Of a DNA stretch of 5,547 nt, positions 1 through 5,547 are shown piece after piece. The notes under the pieces were generated by a model that saw nothing but the letters and a program-made list of their open reading frames with translations, was not told the DNA's origin and ran no database searches. Numbering within the stretch: position 1 is the first letter of the stretch; the number at the start of each line of letters is the position of its first letter. The translations under genes and the position numbers were made by a program. Source of the stretch: Candidatus Iainarchaeum sp. (GTDB lineage Archaea; Iainarchaeota; Iainarchaeia; Iainarchaeales; UBA10191); contig DUFJ01000089.1 of NCBI GenBank assembly GCA_013331925.1, forward strand, positions 1 through 5,547, given 5' to 3'.

Positions 1-30
1 AGCTGATGCAGCCTGTTCTACATGAAAGTA

Positions 31-59
31 TTGAAATTATTCTGTTTATCTATTTTAAT
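31..59 (+). promoter_or_regulatory. candidate sigma70-type promoter
   Basis: TTGAAA (31-36) and TTTAAT (54-59) are separated by 17 bases. Each hexamer is one mismatch from the bacterial -35 and -10 consensus. Transcription would start near 66, giving a leader of about 35 bases before the ATG at 101. The stretch is very AT-rich, so a chance match is possible. Bases 1-30 show nothing I can identify. Confidence 0.4.
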
Positions 60-100
60 AGATGAGTAATATAGTTTGTAATTAATAAAGTCAGCGTAAA

Positions 101-727
101 ATGAAAAAAACAGCAATTTTAATATTAATATTGATGATAATGATCATATACCCTGTGCCGGTATTGTCAAAAGAATTACAACTTGCAAATAACGTTGATA
201 ATAGTGAAAATGGAAAACTTGGTGTTATCAAGCTGAATGTATCAACAAATAAAAAATTAAAAGATAAACAATTTTTGAAAAACAGCTGGGAATTTGTAAA
301 AGGCGAACCAAGTGACAACGCTCTAAATTTGTTAATGTTTAGTTATCACACACGAGAAGACAGAGATCAGATGAATGAGTCTAATAAACTTGTTGCTATT
401 GACCTTGATGGATATACATTAGGCACATATAATAATAGTTACCATTCACAAACATATTATGCAGGAATTACCAGAAAAATTTATGAAAAAAACCTGCCGG
501 AAGACGTTAATATGGACTTTAAATATAAATTGATGGCAATGCATGGTTATGAGCGTTATGAATTTAATATTGGTGGCATAACACCTTTAATTGTACCTGT
601 AATAGGAATTTCAAAAGGACTTGTTGGAGTTGATTTTCTTATAAGCCCTGGTCGAACCGTTACTTTTGCTACTACCTTCAGAGTGAATTTGCCTGAAAAA
701 AAATCAATTAAAAAGAATGTTTTTTAA
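101..727 (+). CDS. secreted protein of unrecognised family, possibly a small outer-membrane beta-barrel
   Basis: I do not recognise this 208-residue protein with certainty. Residues 1-23 form a clear Sec signal peptide: Lys-Lys, a long Ile/Leu/Met core, then VLS before a likely cleavage at residue 24. The mature part is polar. Residues 80-92 (Tyr-His, Asp-Arg-Asp, Asn-Glu) are followed by an aromatic, Asn-Ser-Tyr and Gly-rich stretch (105-129). Alternating hydrophobic segments then run from 140 to 197, including GGITPLIVP at 158-166. This pattern recalls small exported or outer-membrane beta-barrel proteins, distantly PagP-like, but that is inference. If it is a barrel, the source is a Gram-negative-type bacterium, not an archaeon. 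The ATG at 101 is chosen because the signal peptide begins there; no strong Shine-Dalgarno is visible. The gene is AT-rich, unlike everything beyond about 1500. Its 3' end overlaps the convergent rmlA by 24 bp. Confidence 0.8.
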   Translation: MKKTAILILILMIMIIYPVPVLSKELQLANNVDNSENGKLGVIKLNVSTNKKLKDKQFLKNSWEFVKGEPSDNALNLLMFSYHTREDRDQMNESNKLVAIDLDGYTLGTYNNSYHSQTYYAGITRKIYEKNLPEDVNMDFKYKLMAMHGYERYEFNIGGITPLIVPVIGISKGLVGVDFLISPGRTVTFATTFRVNLPEKKSIKKNVF

Positions 728-1570
728 ATAAATTCCATAATCACTGGAATTATAAAATTCTACTTGTTTTAAAAGATCTTCTTTGTTGATAAATTTCTTC
801 AAATAAGCTATTTCTTCAAGGCAGGCAACCTTTACACCTTGATTTTTTTCGATTGTTTCTATGTAATGGGAAGCCTGAAGTAAGGATTCGTGTGTTCCGG
901 TATCTAACCAGGCAAACCCTCTTCCTAAAAGCTCTACGTTTAGATTTCCATTATTAAGATAAACATTGTTTAAATCAGTAATCTCAATTTCACCTCTTGG
1001 TGAAGGTTTTAAGGATTTTGCATATTCAACGACTTTATTGTCGTAGAAGTAAAGCCCGGTTACAGCATAATCAGACTTTGGATTCTCAGGTTTTTCTTCA
1101 AGAGAAAGAACTTTGCCTGATTTATCAAATTCTGCAACACCGAATCTATAAGGATCTTTTACTTTGTAACCAAAAATTGTAGCGCCTTCGCGTCTTTCAA
1201 CAGCATTTTTCAGCATTCCTGAAAAACCCTGCCCGTAAAAAATATTATCTCCGAGAACCAGAGCTACATTATCGTCACCAATAAATTTTTCTCCAAGAAT
1301 AAAAGCTTGAGCTAATCCGTCAGGGGATGGCTGAACTTTATATAAAATAGACATACCGATTTGAGAGCCGTCTTTAAGGAGATTTTGGAACATAGGCGTC
1401 GCTTCAGGAGTGGAAATAATCAAAACTTCTTTTATTCCTGCCAACATGAGAACAGAAAGCGGATAATAAATCATTGGCTTGTCATAAACAGGCAGCAAGT
1501 GCTTGTTTGTAACCAATGTCAAATCCTTAAGCCTTGTTCCCTTCCCGCCAGCCAAAATCACGCCTTTCAC
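704..1570 (-). CDS. rmlA: glucose-1-phosphate thymidylyltransferase (apparent hybrid)
   Basis: The enzyme makes dTDP-glucose from dTTP and glucose-1-phosphate, the first step to dTDP-rhamnose and related sugars, in the cytoplasm. At 288 residues it has the usual RmlA length. Visible motifs are the nucleotide loop LAGGKGTRL (6-14), [13 protein letters not shown] (25-37), [10 protein letters not shown] (81-90), LGDNIFYG with metal ligand Asp108 (106-113), [12 protein letters not shown] (158-169), GEIEITDLN (193-201) and [13 protein letters not shown] with second metal Asp223 (from 221). The start is GTG; the nucleotide loop begins at residue 6 and the next Met is residue 33, so it cannot move far. 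The start is 22 bases after the dehydrogenase stop, as in an operon. The gene is uneven: Lys is AAG in 4 of 5 cases up to residue 31, but AAA in 18 of 21 after residue 40. The N-terminal VTNKHLLP is the variant common in archaeal homologues, while [16 protein letters not shown] onward is classic bacterial RmlA. The reading frame is intact, but the gene may not exist as such in any one genome. Confidence 0.9.
   Translation of the reverse strand: MKGVILAGGKGTRLKDLTLVTNKHLLPVYDKPMIYYPLSVLMLAGIKEVLIISTPEATPMFQNLLKDGSQIGMSILYKVQPSPDGLAQAFILGEKFIGDDNVALVLGDNIFYGQGFSGMLKNAVERREGATIFGYKVKDPYRFGVAEFDKSGKVLSLEEKPENPKSDYAVTGLYFYDNKVVEYAKSLKPSPRGEIEITDLNNVYLNNGNLNVELLGRGFAWLDTGTHESLLQASHYIETIEKNQGVKVACLEEIAYLKKFINKEDLLKQVEFYNSSDYGIYLKNILFN
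1460..1495. other. probable chimera or recombination junction inside rmlA
   Basis: These bases encode the near-invariant [11 protein letters not shown] block (rmlA residues 27-37). On the high-coordinate side, codon use matches the archaeal-looking genes (AAG, TTG, AGG). On the low-coordinate side it becomes AT-rich with AAA, TTA and CTT. A stretch this conserved is where two unrelated rmlA genes could share enough identical bases for an assembler, or for recombination, to join them in frame. The exact breakpoint cannot be placed from one sequence. Confidence 0.6.
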
Positions 1571-1592
1571 AAAAACCGCCCTTTCACAGCAT

Positions 1593-2873
1593 TCAACAGC
1601 CTATCCCCTTGAAAGCAATGCCTGCCTTTTTGAAAGCAACCTTGTCAAAAGCGTTCCTGCAGTCCAGGAAAAAACCAATCTTTTTCTTTCTCACAAATTT
1701 TGGAGTCAAGGCCTGTAAGAATTCCTTATGGCTTGTTGCAACAATAATCGCGTCAGCGCCTTCCAAAGCAGCCTCCAGACTTTCAACATTGCTCAAAGCC
1801 TCAATGTGAGGGTCAAAAATCCTCAAAACAGCGCCCTTCTTTCGCAAAAGCGGTATTATGTACAGCGCAGGGCTTTCCCTAGTATCATCCACGTCAGGCT
1901 TGTAAGCAATTCCTAAAAAAGCAATCTTCGCGTCCTTGAGGCTTTTCCCCAAAGCATTCAATCCTTCAACAGCCAATTCCACGACATACTCGCGCATGCT
2001 ATCATTAATCTCCCGGGCAAGGCGCAAAAACTTGTGGTCAAAGCCGCTCTGCTTTGCCTTTGCAATCAAATAGTAAGGATCAACAGCAATGCAATGGCCT
2101 CCAACTCCAGGGCCTGGATAAAAAGGCATAAAGCCGAAAGGCTTCGTGGAAGCAGCTTCTATCACTTCCTTAACATCAATGTTCAAGACATCAAAAGACT
2201 TTGCAAGCTCGTTCACAAAAGCAATGTTAATATCGCGAAAAGTGTTTTCTACAATCTTTGCAGCCTCTGCAGACCTTACAGAACGCAATTCCTTTACTGG
2301 AGCATCAATGATTTGCCCATAAAAGATCCCCGCCAGCCTGACGCTTTCCTTATTTACTCCCCCAACAACTCTCGGAATTTGAGGCAAACGCCACTTCCTG
2401 TTTCCAGGGTCAATTCGCTCAGGACAGTGTGCAAGAAAAAAATCCACCCCAGCTTTCAGCCCGCTCTTTTCCAAAATTGGCTGGGCTATTTCTTCAGTAG
2501 TTCCTGGATAGATTGTGGATTCAATAATCACAAGCATGCCTTTACGCAAGTTTTCAGCAATCGAAACACAGGCAGACTTTAAAGCCTCAAGGTCAGGAAG
2601 GAACTGCTTGTCCACTGGCGTTGGAACACAAACTGCAACAACATCAGCATTCTTTAATGCTTCAGCAGCATTTGTGGTAGCCTTTAATTTTCCCTTAACT
2701 TCCCTAACCTCTTTTGCCAAGAACTCGTCTTCAATGTGGCTAATGCCCGAGTTTGTTTTTTCCACAATTTCATCGCTTACTTCCAGGCCTGAAACCTCAA
2801 AGCCCTTCCTTGCAAGAAGGCAAGCCAGCGGCAAGCCAACATAACCCAACCCAATAACGCAGGCTTTCTTCAA
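1593..2873 (-). CDS. UDP-N-acetylhexosamine 6-dehydrogenase, WbpA/WecC-type nucleotide sugar dehydrogenase
   Basis: The enzyme oxidises C6 of a UDP-N-acetylhexosamine to the uronic acid with two NAD+, supplying acidic sugars for surface glycans. The 426-residue length is typical. In order it shows the Rossmann loop GLGYVG (8-13), VPTPV (83-87), ESTIYPGTT (118-126), [10 protein letters not shown] (149-158), Lys206 and Asn210 in [20 protein letters not shown] with catalytic Cys261 (254-261), DPYYL (265-269), and the C-terminal UDP-binding signature [15 protein letters not shown] (321-335). The segment [15 protein letters not shown] (from 242) together with PERIDPGN is closest to what I know of WbpA-type UDP-GlcNAc dehydrogenases, so UDP-GlcNAc is the likelier substrate. 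UDP-ManNAc (WecC) remains possible. The start is TTG: the Rossmann loop needs this N-terminus and no ATG occurs until residue 113. A GGTG site lies 5 bases upstream. The gene is co-directional with rmlA (22 bp gap) and lies 127 bp after the cytidylyltransferase. Base and codon use match the archaeal part of the window. Confidence 0.93.
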   Translation of the reverse strand: MKKACVIGLGYVGLPLACLLARKGFEVSGLEVSDEIVEKTNSGISHIEDEFLAKEVREVKGKLKATTNAAEALKNADVVAVCVPTPVDKQFLPDLEALKSACVSIAENLRKGMLVIIESTIYPGTTEEIAQPILEKSGLKAGVDFFLAHCPERIDPGNRKWRLPQIPRVVGGVNKESVRLAGIFYGQIIDAPVKELRSVRSAEAAKIVENTFRDINIAFVNELAKSFDVLNIDVKEVIEAASTKPFGFMPFYPGPGVGGHCIAVDPYYLIAKAKQSGFDHKFLRLAREINDSMREYVVELAVEGLNALGKSLKDAKIAFLGIAYKPDVDDTRESPALYIIPLLRKKGAVLRIFDPHIEALSNVESLEAALEGADAIIVATSHKEFLQALTPKFVRKKKIGFFLDCRNAFDKVAFKKAGIAFKGIGC

Positions 2874-2878
2874 AAAAA

Positions 2879-2882
2879 CACC
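2879..2882 (-). promoter_or_regulatory. ribosome-binding site supporting the TTG start of the dehydrogenase
   Basis: On the minus strand GGTG stands 5 bases before the TTG codon. GGTG is complementary to the CACC of the archaeal 16S rRNA 3' tail. It is short, but it supports the non-ATG start, which the Rossmann motif also requires. Confidence 0.45.
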
Positions 2883-2900
2883 AAAAGTCCAGAAGAAAGT

Positions 2901-2915
2901 ATTCTCTGAGAGAAT
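2901..2915. promoter_or_regulatory. perfect 15-base odd palindrome, candidate operator
   Basis: ATTCTCT-G-AGAGAAT has two perfect 7-base arms around one central base. On the minus strand it begins at the 3' edge of a TATA-like box and ends before the expected transcription start of the dehydrogenase gene. Archaeal repressors often bind there to block the polymerase. Regulatory use is inferred from position and symmetry only; an RNA hairpin is ruled out because the loop would be a single base. Confidence 0.4.
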
Positions 2916-2921
2916 TTAAAA
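2913..2921 (-). promoter_or_regulatory. TATA-like box of the dehydrogenase-rmlA unit
   Basis: The minus strand reads TTTTAAATT, close to the archaeal box A. A start about 25 bases downstream would fall near 2890-2894, leaving a leader of roughly 20 bases that contains the GGTG site. This would allow the dehydrogenase and rmlA to be expressed separately from the upstream cytidylyltransferase gene. Confidence 0.4.
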
Positions 2922-2953
2922 CAAGCATAGTTCAATTCCGAGAAAACAGTTTG

Positions 2954-2996
2954 AAAAAAACAGGAATTAATTAATAACACAAGAGCAAAAAAGAAA
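2954..2996 (-). terminator. T-rich stretches after the cytidylyltransferase gene
   Basis: Just past the TAG stop at 3001-3003, the minus strand has TTTCTTTTTT (2996-2987), and about 26 bases on a run of seven T (2960-2954). Archaeal transcription often ends at such T tracts without a hairpin, and none is evident here. The rest of this 127-bp gap holds the promoter and palindrome of the next gene. Confidence 0.35.
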
Positions 2997-3000
2997 CGCG

Positions 3001-3714
3001 CTATTTCCAAACCTTCCAGAAAGCCTTTCCCTCATCCCACAACTCGTTCAATTCCATGTTTTGCCTTAAAGTGTTCATGTTGATCCAGCTTCCAGAATGG
3101 TTGAAAACAGCAAGCTGCCTTCTTTTCACGAGCTCTTGGAAAACCTCGTGCTCCAAATCCCCAAAGCTCAAATAGTCAAAAATTTTCTCGCTCACAGCCA
3201 TGAAGCCAATGTTCACTAAGTGCTCCAAGATTGGCTTTTCCCTAAAGCGAATTACCTCGCCTTTCCTGTTCACATCAATTATTCCAAAAGGCGAAACCTC
3301 CTGCAAGCCTGTAGTTGTCAAAACCTTGCCTTTCTTTTTGTGGAATTTCAAAAGCGCTTTCAAGTCAATGTCTGACAAGTCATCAGCATAGGCAAGGAAA
3401 AAATCGCCTTTCAAAAAAGGCTTAGCTTTCATCAATCTTTCAGACTTTGAAGAATGAACTCCAGTGTTCAAGAATTTAATACTCCATCCAGGCTCTGGGC
3501 ATTGCTGAAAATAGTCCCTGATTTTGTTGCCTTTAAACCCCAAGCACAGGATAAAATCATCAAATCCTTGCGCTGCGTAAAATTTCATCAAATGCCACAA
3601 GACTGGCTTTTTCCCAACAAGTGCCAAAGGCTTTGGCAAATGCTCCGAAAGCCTTCCCATCCTGCTTCCTTTTCCGCCGCAAAAAACAACAGTCTTCACT
3701 CTCTGCACTTTCAT
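3001..3714 (-). CDS. RfbF-like sugar-1-phosphate cytidylyltransferase
   Basis: This is a nucleotidyltransferase of 237 residues, slightly shorter than the roughly 257 of glucose-1-phosphate cytidylyltransferase. RfbF makes CDP-glucose for CDP-deoxysugars. Evidence is the nucleotide loop CGGKGSRM (12-19), LPKPL (26-30), FFLAYADDLSDIDL with presumed metal ligand Asp111 (105-118), FREKP (157-161), and an RfbF-like C-terminus: WINMNTLRQN (210-219), then ELWDEGKAFWKVWK (224-237), which mirrors the RfbF ending LW..GKAPWK.W. Two departures stand out. YGDG is replaced by YADD, and the MDTLR motif reads MNTLR, so Asn214 replaces the Asp that binds the second metal. CDP-glucose synthesis is therefore likely but not certain, and another nucleotide or sugar is possible. 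The ATG at 3714 has no clear ribosome-binding site; a TATA-like box about 22 bases upstream suggests a leaderless or short-leader transcript. It heads the minus-strand sugar-nucleotide gene set and is divergent from the pilin-like gene. Confidence 0.85.
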   Translation of the reverse strand: MKVQRVKTVVFCGGKGSRMGRLSEHLPKPLALVGKKPVLWHLMKFYAAQGFDDFILCLGFKGNKIRDYFQQCPEPGWSIKFLNTGVHSSKSERLMKAKPFLKGDFFLAYADDLSDIDLKALLKFHKKKGKVLTTTGLQEVSPFGIIDVNRKGEVIRFREKPILEHLVNIGFMAVSEKIFDYLSFGDLEHEVFQELVKRRQLAVFNHSGSWINMNTLRQNMELNELWDEGKAFWKVWK

Positions 3715-3730
3715 GACTGAAAAACTGCAG

Positions 3731-3740
3731 CATTAAAGCC
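3731..3740 (-). promoter_or_regulatory. candidate TATA-like box of the cytidylyltransferase gene
   Basis: The minus strand reads GGCTTTAATG, centred about 22 bases from the ATG at 3714, so transcription would begin at or next to the start codon. ATAGTATTAA (3750-3741) is an alternative box that would give a short leader. Both are weak matches. Confidence 0.28.
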
Positions 3741-3785
3741 TTAATACTATTGCTTAAAGGAAAAAAGCCTTTGAAAAGCAAAAAA

Positions 3786-3793
3786 CATTTAAC
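3786..3793 (+). promoter_or_regulatory. candidate TATA-like box of the pilin-like gene
   Basis: CATTTAAC is centred about 26 bases before the ATG at 3816, the spacing expected for a leaderless archaeal transcript. No good Shine-Dalgarno precedes that ATG, which fits. The match to box A is weak. Confidence 0.3.
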
Positions 3794-3815
3794 CATTAAT
3801 GCAGGCAATTCTTGC

Positions 3816-4877
3816 ATGAAATCAAAAAACCAAGGCTCTTTGGAGTACTTGCTCTTGATTGGCGGAGCGGTCATAGTTGCTGCAATAGTGATTTCCTTGA
3901 TAATTTCAGCAAGTCAGGAAGCAGCAAAAAACGTGAAAGACAATTTGCCGGTTTCAGCATCTGACGAGATTAAAATCTTGAAAACCCAAGACTTGAAAGA
4001 CTTCCTTCACCTCGCAGTCGGAAACTCGCTAATCAGAGATGACGGAATTTCCTCGAAAAATTATCCAGAATTCTGGGCTGTTTCAGAGCAAAGAGTTGCG
4101 GCAAACATGGTGATGAGAGGAATTGCAGAGAATGAGGAGACAGTTGTAGAGAGAGGCTGGAAAGGAATAGAGTTTGGGTTTTCAAAGCAAGAGCCTGACG
4201 GTAACTTTTACTATAATCCAATACTTGACTCTCGAGGAATTACTGAGGAGGACAAGCTTGAGGACGCTTCATTCTTTTTAGAAGCCGCAGGGCATTCAAT
4301 ATCCTTGTTGCAAAACAGCAGCTTCAAGAATGATTACGCGGAAAAAATTCAATTATTAGAGCCAAAAATCGAGCTTTCCCTAGACTGGCTTGAAGCAAAC
4401 AAGGAAGCCTTGAAGCTAAAGGCTGCAAACGCTCCGAACAGGCTAGTGTTTGACGCTTTGGCATTCAGCCTTAATGGAAGAAAAGCAGTTGGTGAAGAAT
4501 TCATCCAAGAAGCTTTAAGCAAGCAGAGTCCTGAAGGCTATTTTATAGAGCACGGGGGCTTTGACTCAAGCTATAACGCTGTTTCAATCCTAAAGTTAGA
4601 GCTTTACCAACTGTATTTTCCAAGCTCTCAAATAGAGAATGCAATCAAGGAAAGCATGGCTTGGGAAAAAACTCGGATTCTTCCAAGCGGAGAGGTGAAT
4701 GTTGAAGGCAACACTCGCACTGGCTCTTGCCAGGAGCAGGTTTTGGGAGAGTGCAAACAAGTGGATTATCCTTCAGTTGCCTTGAGCTTTCACTATTACG
4801 CAAAAATGTTCAATGATCCAGAAAGCCTTGAGTTTGCGGAAAAGATTACAGATTACGCTGTGAATAATTTAAGGTAA
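3816..4877 (+). CDS. pilin-type (class III signal peptide) protein with a large probable alpha/alpha-toroid domain
   Basis: The 353-residue protein opens with a short basic leader (MKSKN), then QGSLEY (6-11) and a hydrophobic helix (12-31). This is the archaeal class III signal of type IV pilin-like proteins, normally cut before the Gln (+1) with Glu at +5. The ATG at 3816 is chosen because it gives this short leader; an in-frame ATG at 3750 would add 22 residues not expected of a class III signal. Ordinary archaeal pilins are around 70-150 residues, but here about 320 residues follow the helix. That region is mostly amphipathic helix, punctuated by similar turns: SKQEPDGNF (123-131), SKQSPEGYF (235-243) and LPSGEVNVEG (289-298), plus GGFDSSYNAVSI (247-258). 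Such spacing suggests an (alpha/alpha) toroid like those of polysaccharide lyases, six-hairpin glycosidases or terpenoid cyclases; this is inference and no catalytic set is identified. Cys305 and Cys313 could form a disulfide outside the cell. alaX follows 12 bp downstream, probably on the same transcript. Confidence 0.85.
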   Translation: MKSKNQGSLEYLLLIGGAVIVAAIVISLIISASQEAAKNVKDNLPVSASDEIKILKTQDLKDFLHLAVGNSLIRDDGISSKNYPEFWAVSEQRVAANMVMRGIAENEETVVERGWKGIEFGFSKQEPDGNFYYNPILDSRGITEEDKLEDASFFLEAAGHSISLLQNSSFKNDYAEKIQLLEPKIELSLDWLEANKEALKLKAANAPNRLVFDALAFSLNGRKAVGEEFIQEALSKQSPEGYFIEHGGFDSSYNAVSILKLELYQLYFPSSQIENAIKESMAWEKTRILPSGEVNVEGNTRTGSCQEQVLGECKQVDYPSVALSFHYYAKMFNDPESLEFAEKITDYAVNNLR

Positions 4878-4889
4878 AAGTTGAAAATA

Positions 4890-5547
4890 ATGATAGAACT
4901 ATTGTATTTGCGTGATTCTTACCTTAAAGAGTTTGACGCTTGCGTTCTGGAGATTTTGGAAAACTCTGTAGTTTTAGACAAGACTGCATTTTACTTCCAA
5001 AGCGGAGGCCAGCCCTGCGATTATGGAATCTTGAAAACTGAAAGTGGAGTTGAAAGAAAGGTTTTGGAGGTAGTGAAAAAGCAGGGAAAAGTATTGCACA
5101 AGCTTGAAAGCATTGGGGGACTGCAGGTTGGAGAAAAAGTGCATGGAGTGATTGACTGGGAGAGAAGGTACTGGTTCATGAGAATGCATTCAACAGCGCA
5201 CATTATTGCGGGCGTGATTTTTAAAGAGACCGGAAACATGATTACTGGAAACCAGCTGGGAAATCCGGAGTCTCGCGTTGATTTTGATACTGAAAATTAC
5301 TCTCCAGAATTTTTCAAAAGCATTGAATCAAAAACAAATGAAGTGATAGCGCAAAATCTGAAGCAGGCGATTTCTTTCAAGAGCAGGGAGGAAGCATTGA
5401 AAATTCCGGAGCTTTTCCGCTTGAAGGACGTTCTTCCTAAAGAAATCCCGGAATTCAGGATTGTAAGCATTGGAGACTTTGACGTTCAGGCTGATGGCGG
5501 AACTCTAGTGCAGAACACGCGAGAGATTGGAAGAGTGAAAATAACCC
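4890..5547 (+). CDS. alaX: alanyl-tRNA editing protein AlaX (3' end beyond the window)
   Basis: AlaX is a free-standing homologue of the alanyl-tRNA synthetase editing domain. It hydrolyses Ser-tRNA(Ala), and in some types Gly-tRNA(Ala), in trans in the cytoplasm. The 219 visible residues show the N-terminal beta-barrel part with LLYLRDSYLKEF (4-15) and TAFYFQSGGQP (32-42), as in the longer AlaX-M type. The metal-binding HSTAH (100-104) and the C-terminal block DFDVQADGGTLVQNTREIG (196-214) follow. The usual form of the last block is CGGTH or DGGTH; here Leu206 (codon CTA) takes the place of the ligand His, so activity may be altered. The ATG at 4890 gives the family's typical N-terminus. An in-frame TTG at 4881, closer to AAGGT, would add three residues. 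The gene is close to complete, since AlaX-M proteins are around 215-240 residues, but no stop is reached by 5547. Confidence 0.92.
   Translation, partial: MIELLYLRDSYLKEFDACVLEILENSVVLDKTAFYFQSGGQPCDYGILKTESGVERKVLEVVKKQGKVLHKLESIGGLQVGEKVHGVIDWERRYWFMRMHSTAHIIAGVIFKETGNMITGNQLGNPESRVDFDTENYSPEFFKSIESKTNEVIAQNLKQAISFKSREEALKIPELFRLKDVLPKEIPEFRIVSIGDFDVQADGGTLVQNTREIGRVKIT

Noticed and set aside
731..751. Inverted repeat AATTCC / GGAATT with a 9-base loop just after the secreted protein stop
   Set aside because: The stem is only 6 bp, AT-rich and not followed by a clean T run, and the bases encode the conserved rmlA C-terminus. It is not a convincing terminator.
2034..2582. Long plus-strand open frame of 182 codons opposite the dehydrogenase gene
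   Set aside because: It is the antisense shadow of a strongly conserved enzyme, with an irregular composition and no recognisable domain or start signal.
3756..3772. Small inverted repeat AAAGG / CCTTT in the divergent gap
   Set aside because: The arms are 5 bp in a low-complexity AT-rich region, and extending them needs a bulge. Chance is likely.
3750..3815. Upstream in-frame ATG that would lengthen the pilin-like protein by 22 residues
   Set aside because: A class III signal needs a short basic leader before QGSLEY. The ATG at 3816 provides it, and the candidate TATA box lies inside the extension.
3560..3874. Minus-strand open frame of 104 codons across the divergent gap
   Set aside because: It overlaps both the RfbF-like gene in another frame and the pilin-like gene start, and its translation resembles no family I know.
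4881..4883. TTG as an alternative start for alaX
   Set aside because: It is in frame and nearer to AAGGT, but it adds only three residues. The ATG at 4890 gives the family-typical N-terminus, so it is kept as the call.
1..5547. CRISPR arrays, tRNA or rRNA genes, insertion sequences and attachment sites
   Set aside because: I found no regularly spaced repeats, cloverleaf-like sequence, transposase motif or flanking repeat pair on either strand.

Overview
The window reads as two pieces of different character joined inside one gene. From about 1500 to the end it looks archaeal. It holds an archaeal class III (type IV pilin-like) signal peptide on a secreted protein, a stand-alone alanyl-tRNA editing protein (AlaX), TTG and GTG starts, a GGTG ribosome-binding site that fits the archaeal 16S tail, and short AT-rich boxes about 25 bases upstream of starts. 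Codon use there favours AAG for Lys and TTG for Leu. A DPANN or euryarchaeal lineage is a reasonable guess, but the sequence does not settle it. From 1 to about 1460 the DNA is AT-richer by eye, uses AAA for Lys, and carries a gene with a bacterial Sec signal peptide behind a sigma70-like promoter. That part looks bacterial.

Layout: 1-100 is an upstream region with a candidate bacterial promoter. A secreted protein of unrecognised family lies at 101-727 (+). It converges on, and overlaps by 24 bp, a glucose-1-phosphate thymidylyltransferase, rmlA (704-1570, -). Upstream of rmlA on the same strand are a WbpA-type UDP-N-acetylhexosamine dehydrogenase (1593-2873, -) and an RfbF-like sugar-1-phosphate cytidylyltransferase (3001-3714, -). 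A divergent promoter region of about 100 bp follows. Then comes a 353-residue protein with a class III signal peptide and a probable alpha-helical toroid domain (3816-4877, +), and alaX (4890 onward, +), which is cut off by the window end.

The three minus-strand genes all make or oxidise nucleotide sugars and would feed a surface polysaccharide or glycan pathway. No glycosyltransferase is present, so the end product is unknown. The pilin-like protein would be membrane-anchored or exported, and AlaX clears mischarged tRNA(Ala).

The points most worth a second look are these. (1) rmlA seems to be a hybrid: its first ~26-37 codons match the archaeal neighbours and the rest matches the bacterial-looking segment, with the switch in the conserved [11 protein letters not shown] block. 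This suggests a chimeric metagenome contig, or less likely recombination. (2) A pilin-type signal is fused to a large helical domain. (3) AlaX has Leu where the last metal-ligand His is expected. (4) The RfbF-like enzyme has Asn in place of the second metal-binding Asp. (5) A perfect 15-base odd palindrome sits between the TATA-like box and the start of the dehydrogenase gene. I see no CRISPR array, tRNA, rRNA or insertion sequence.
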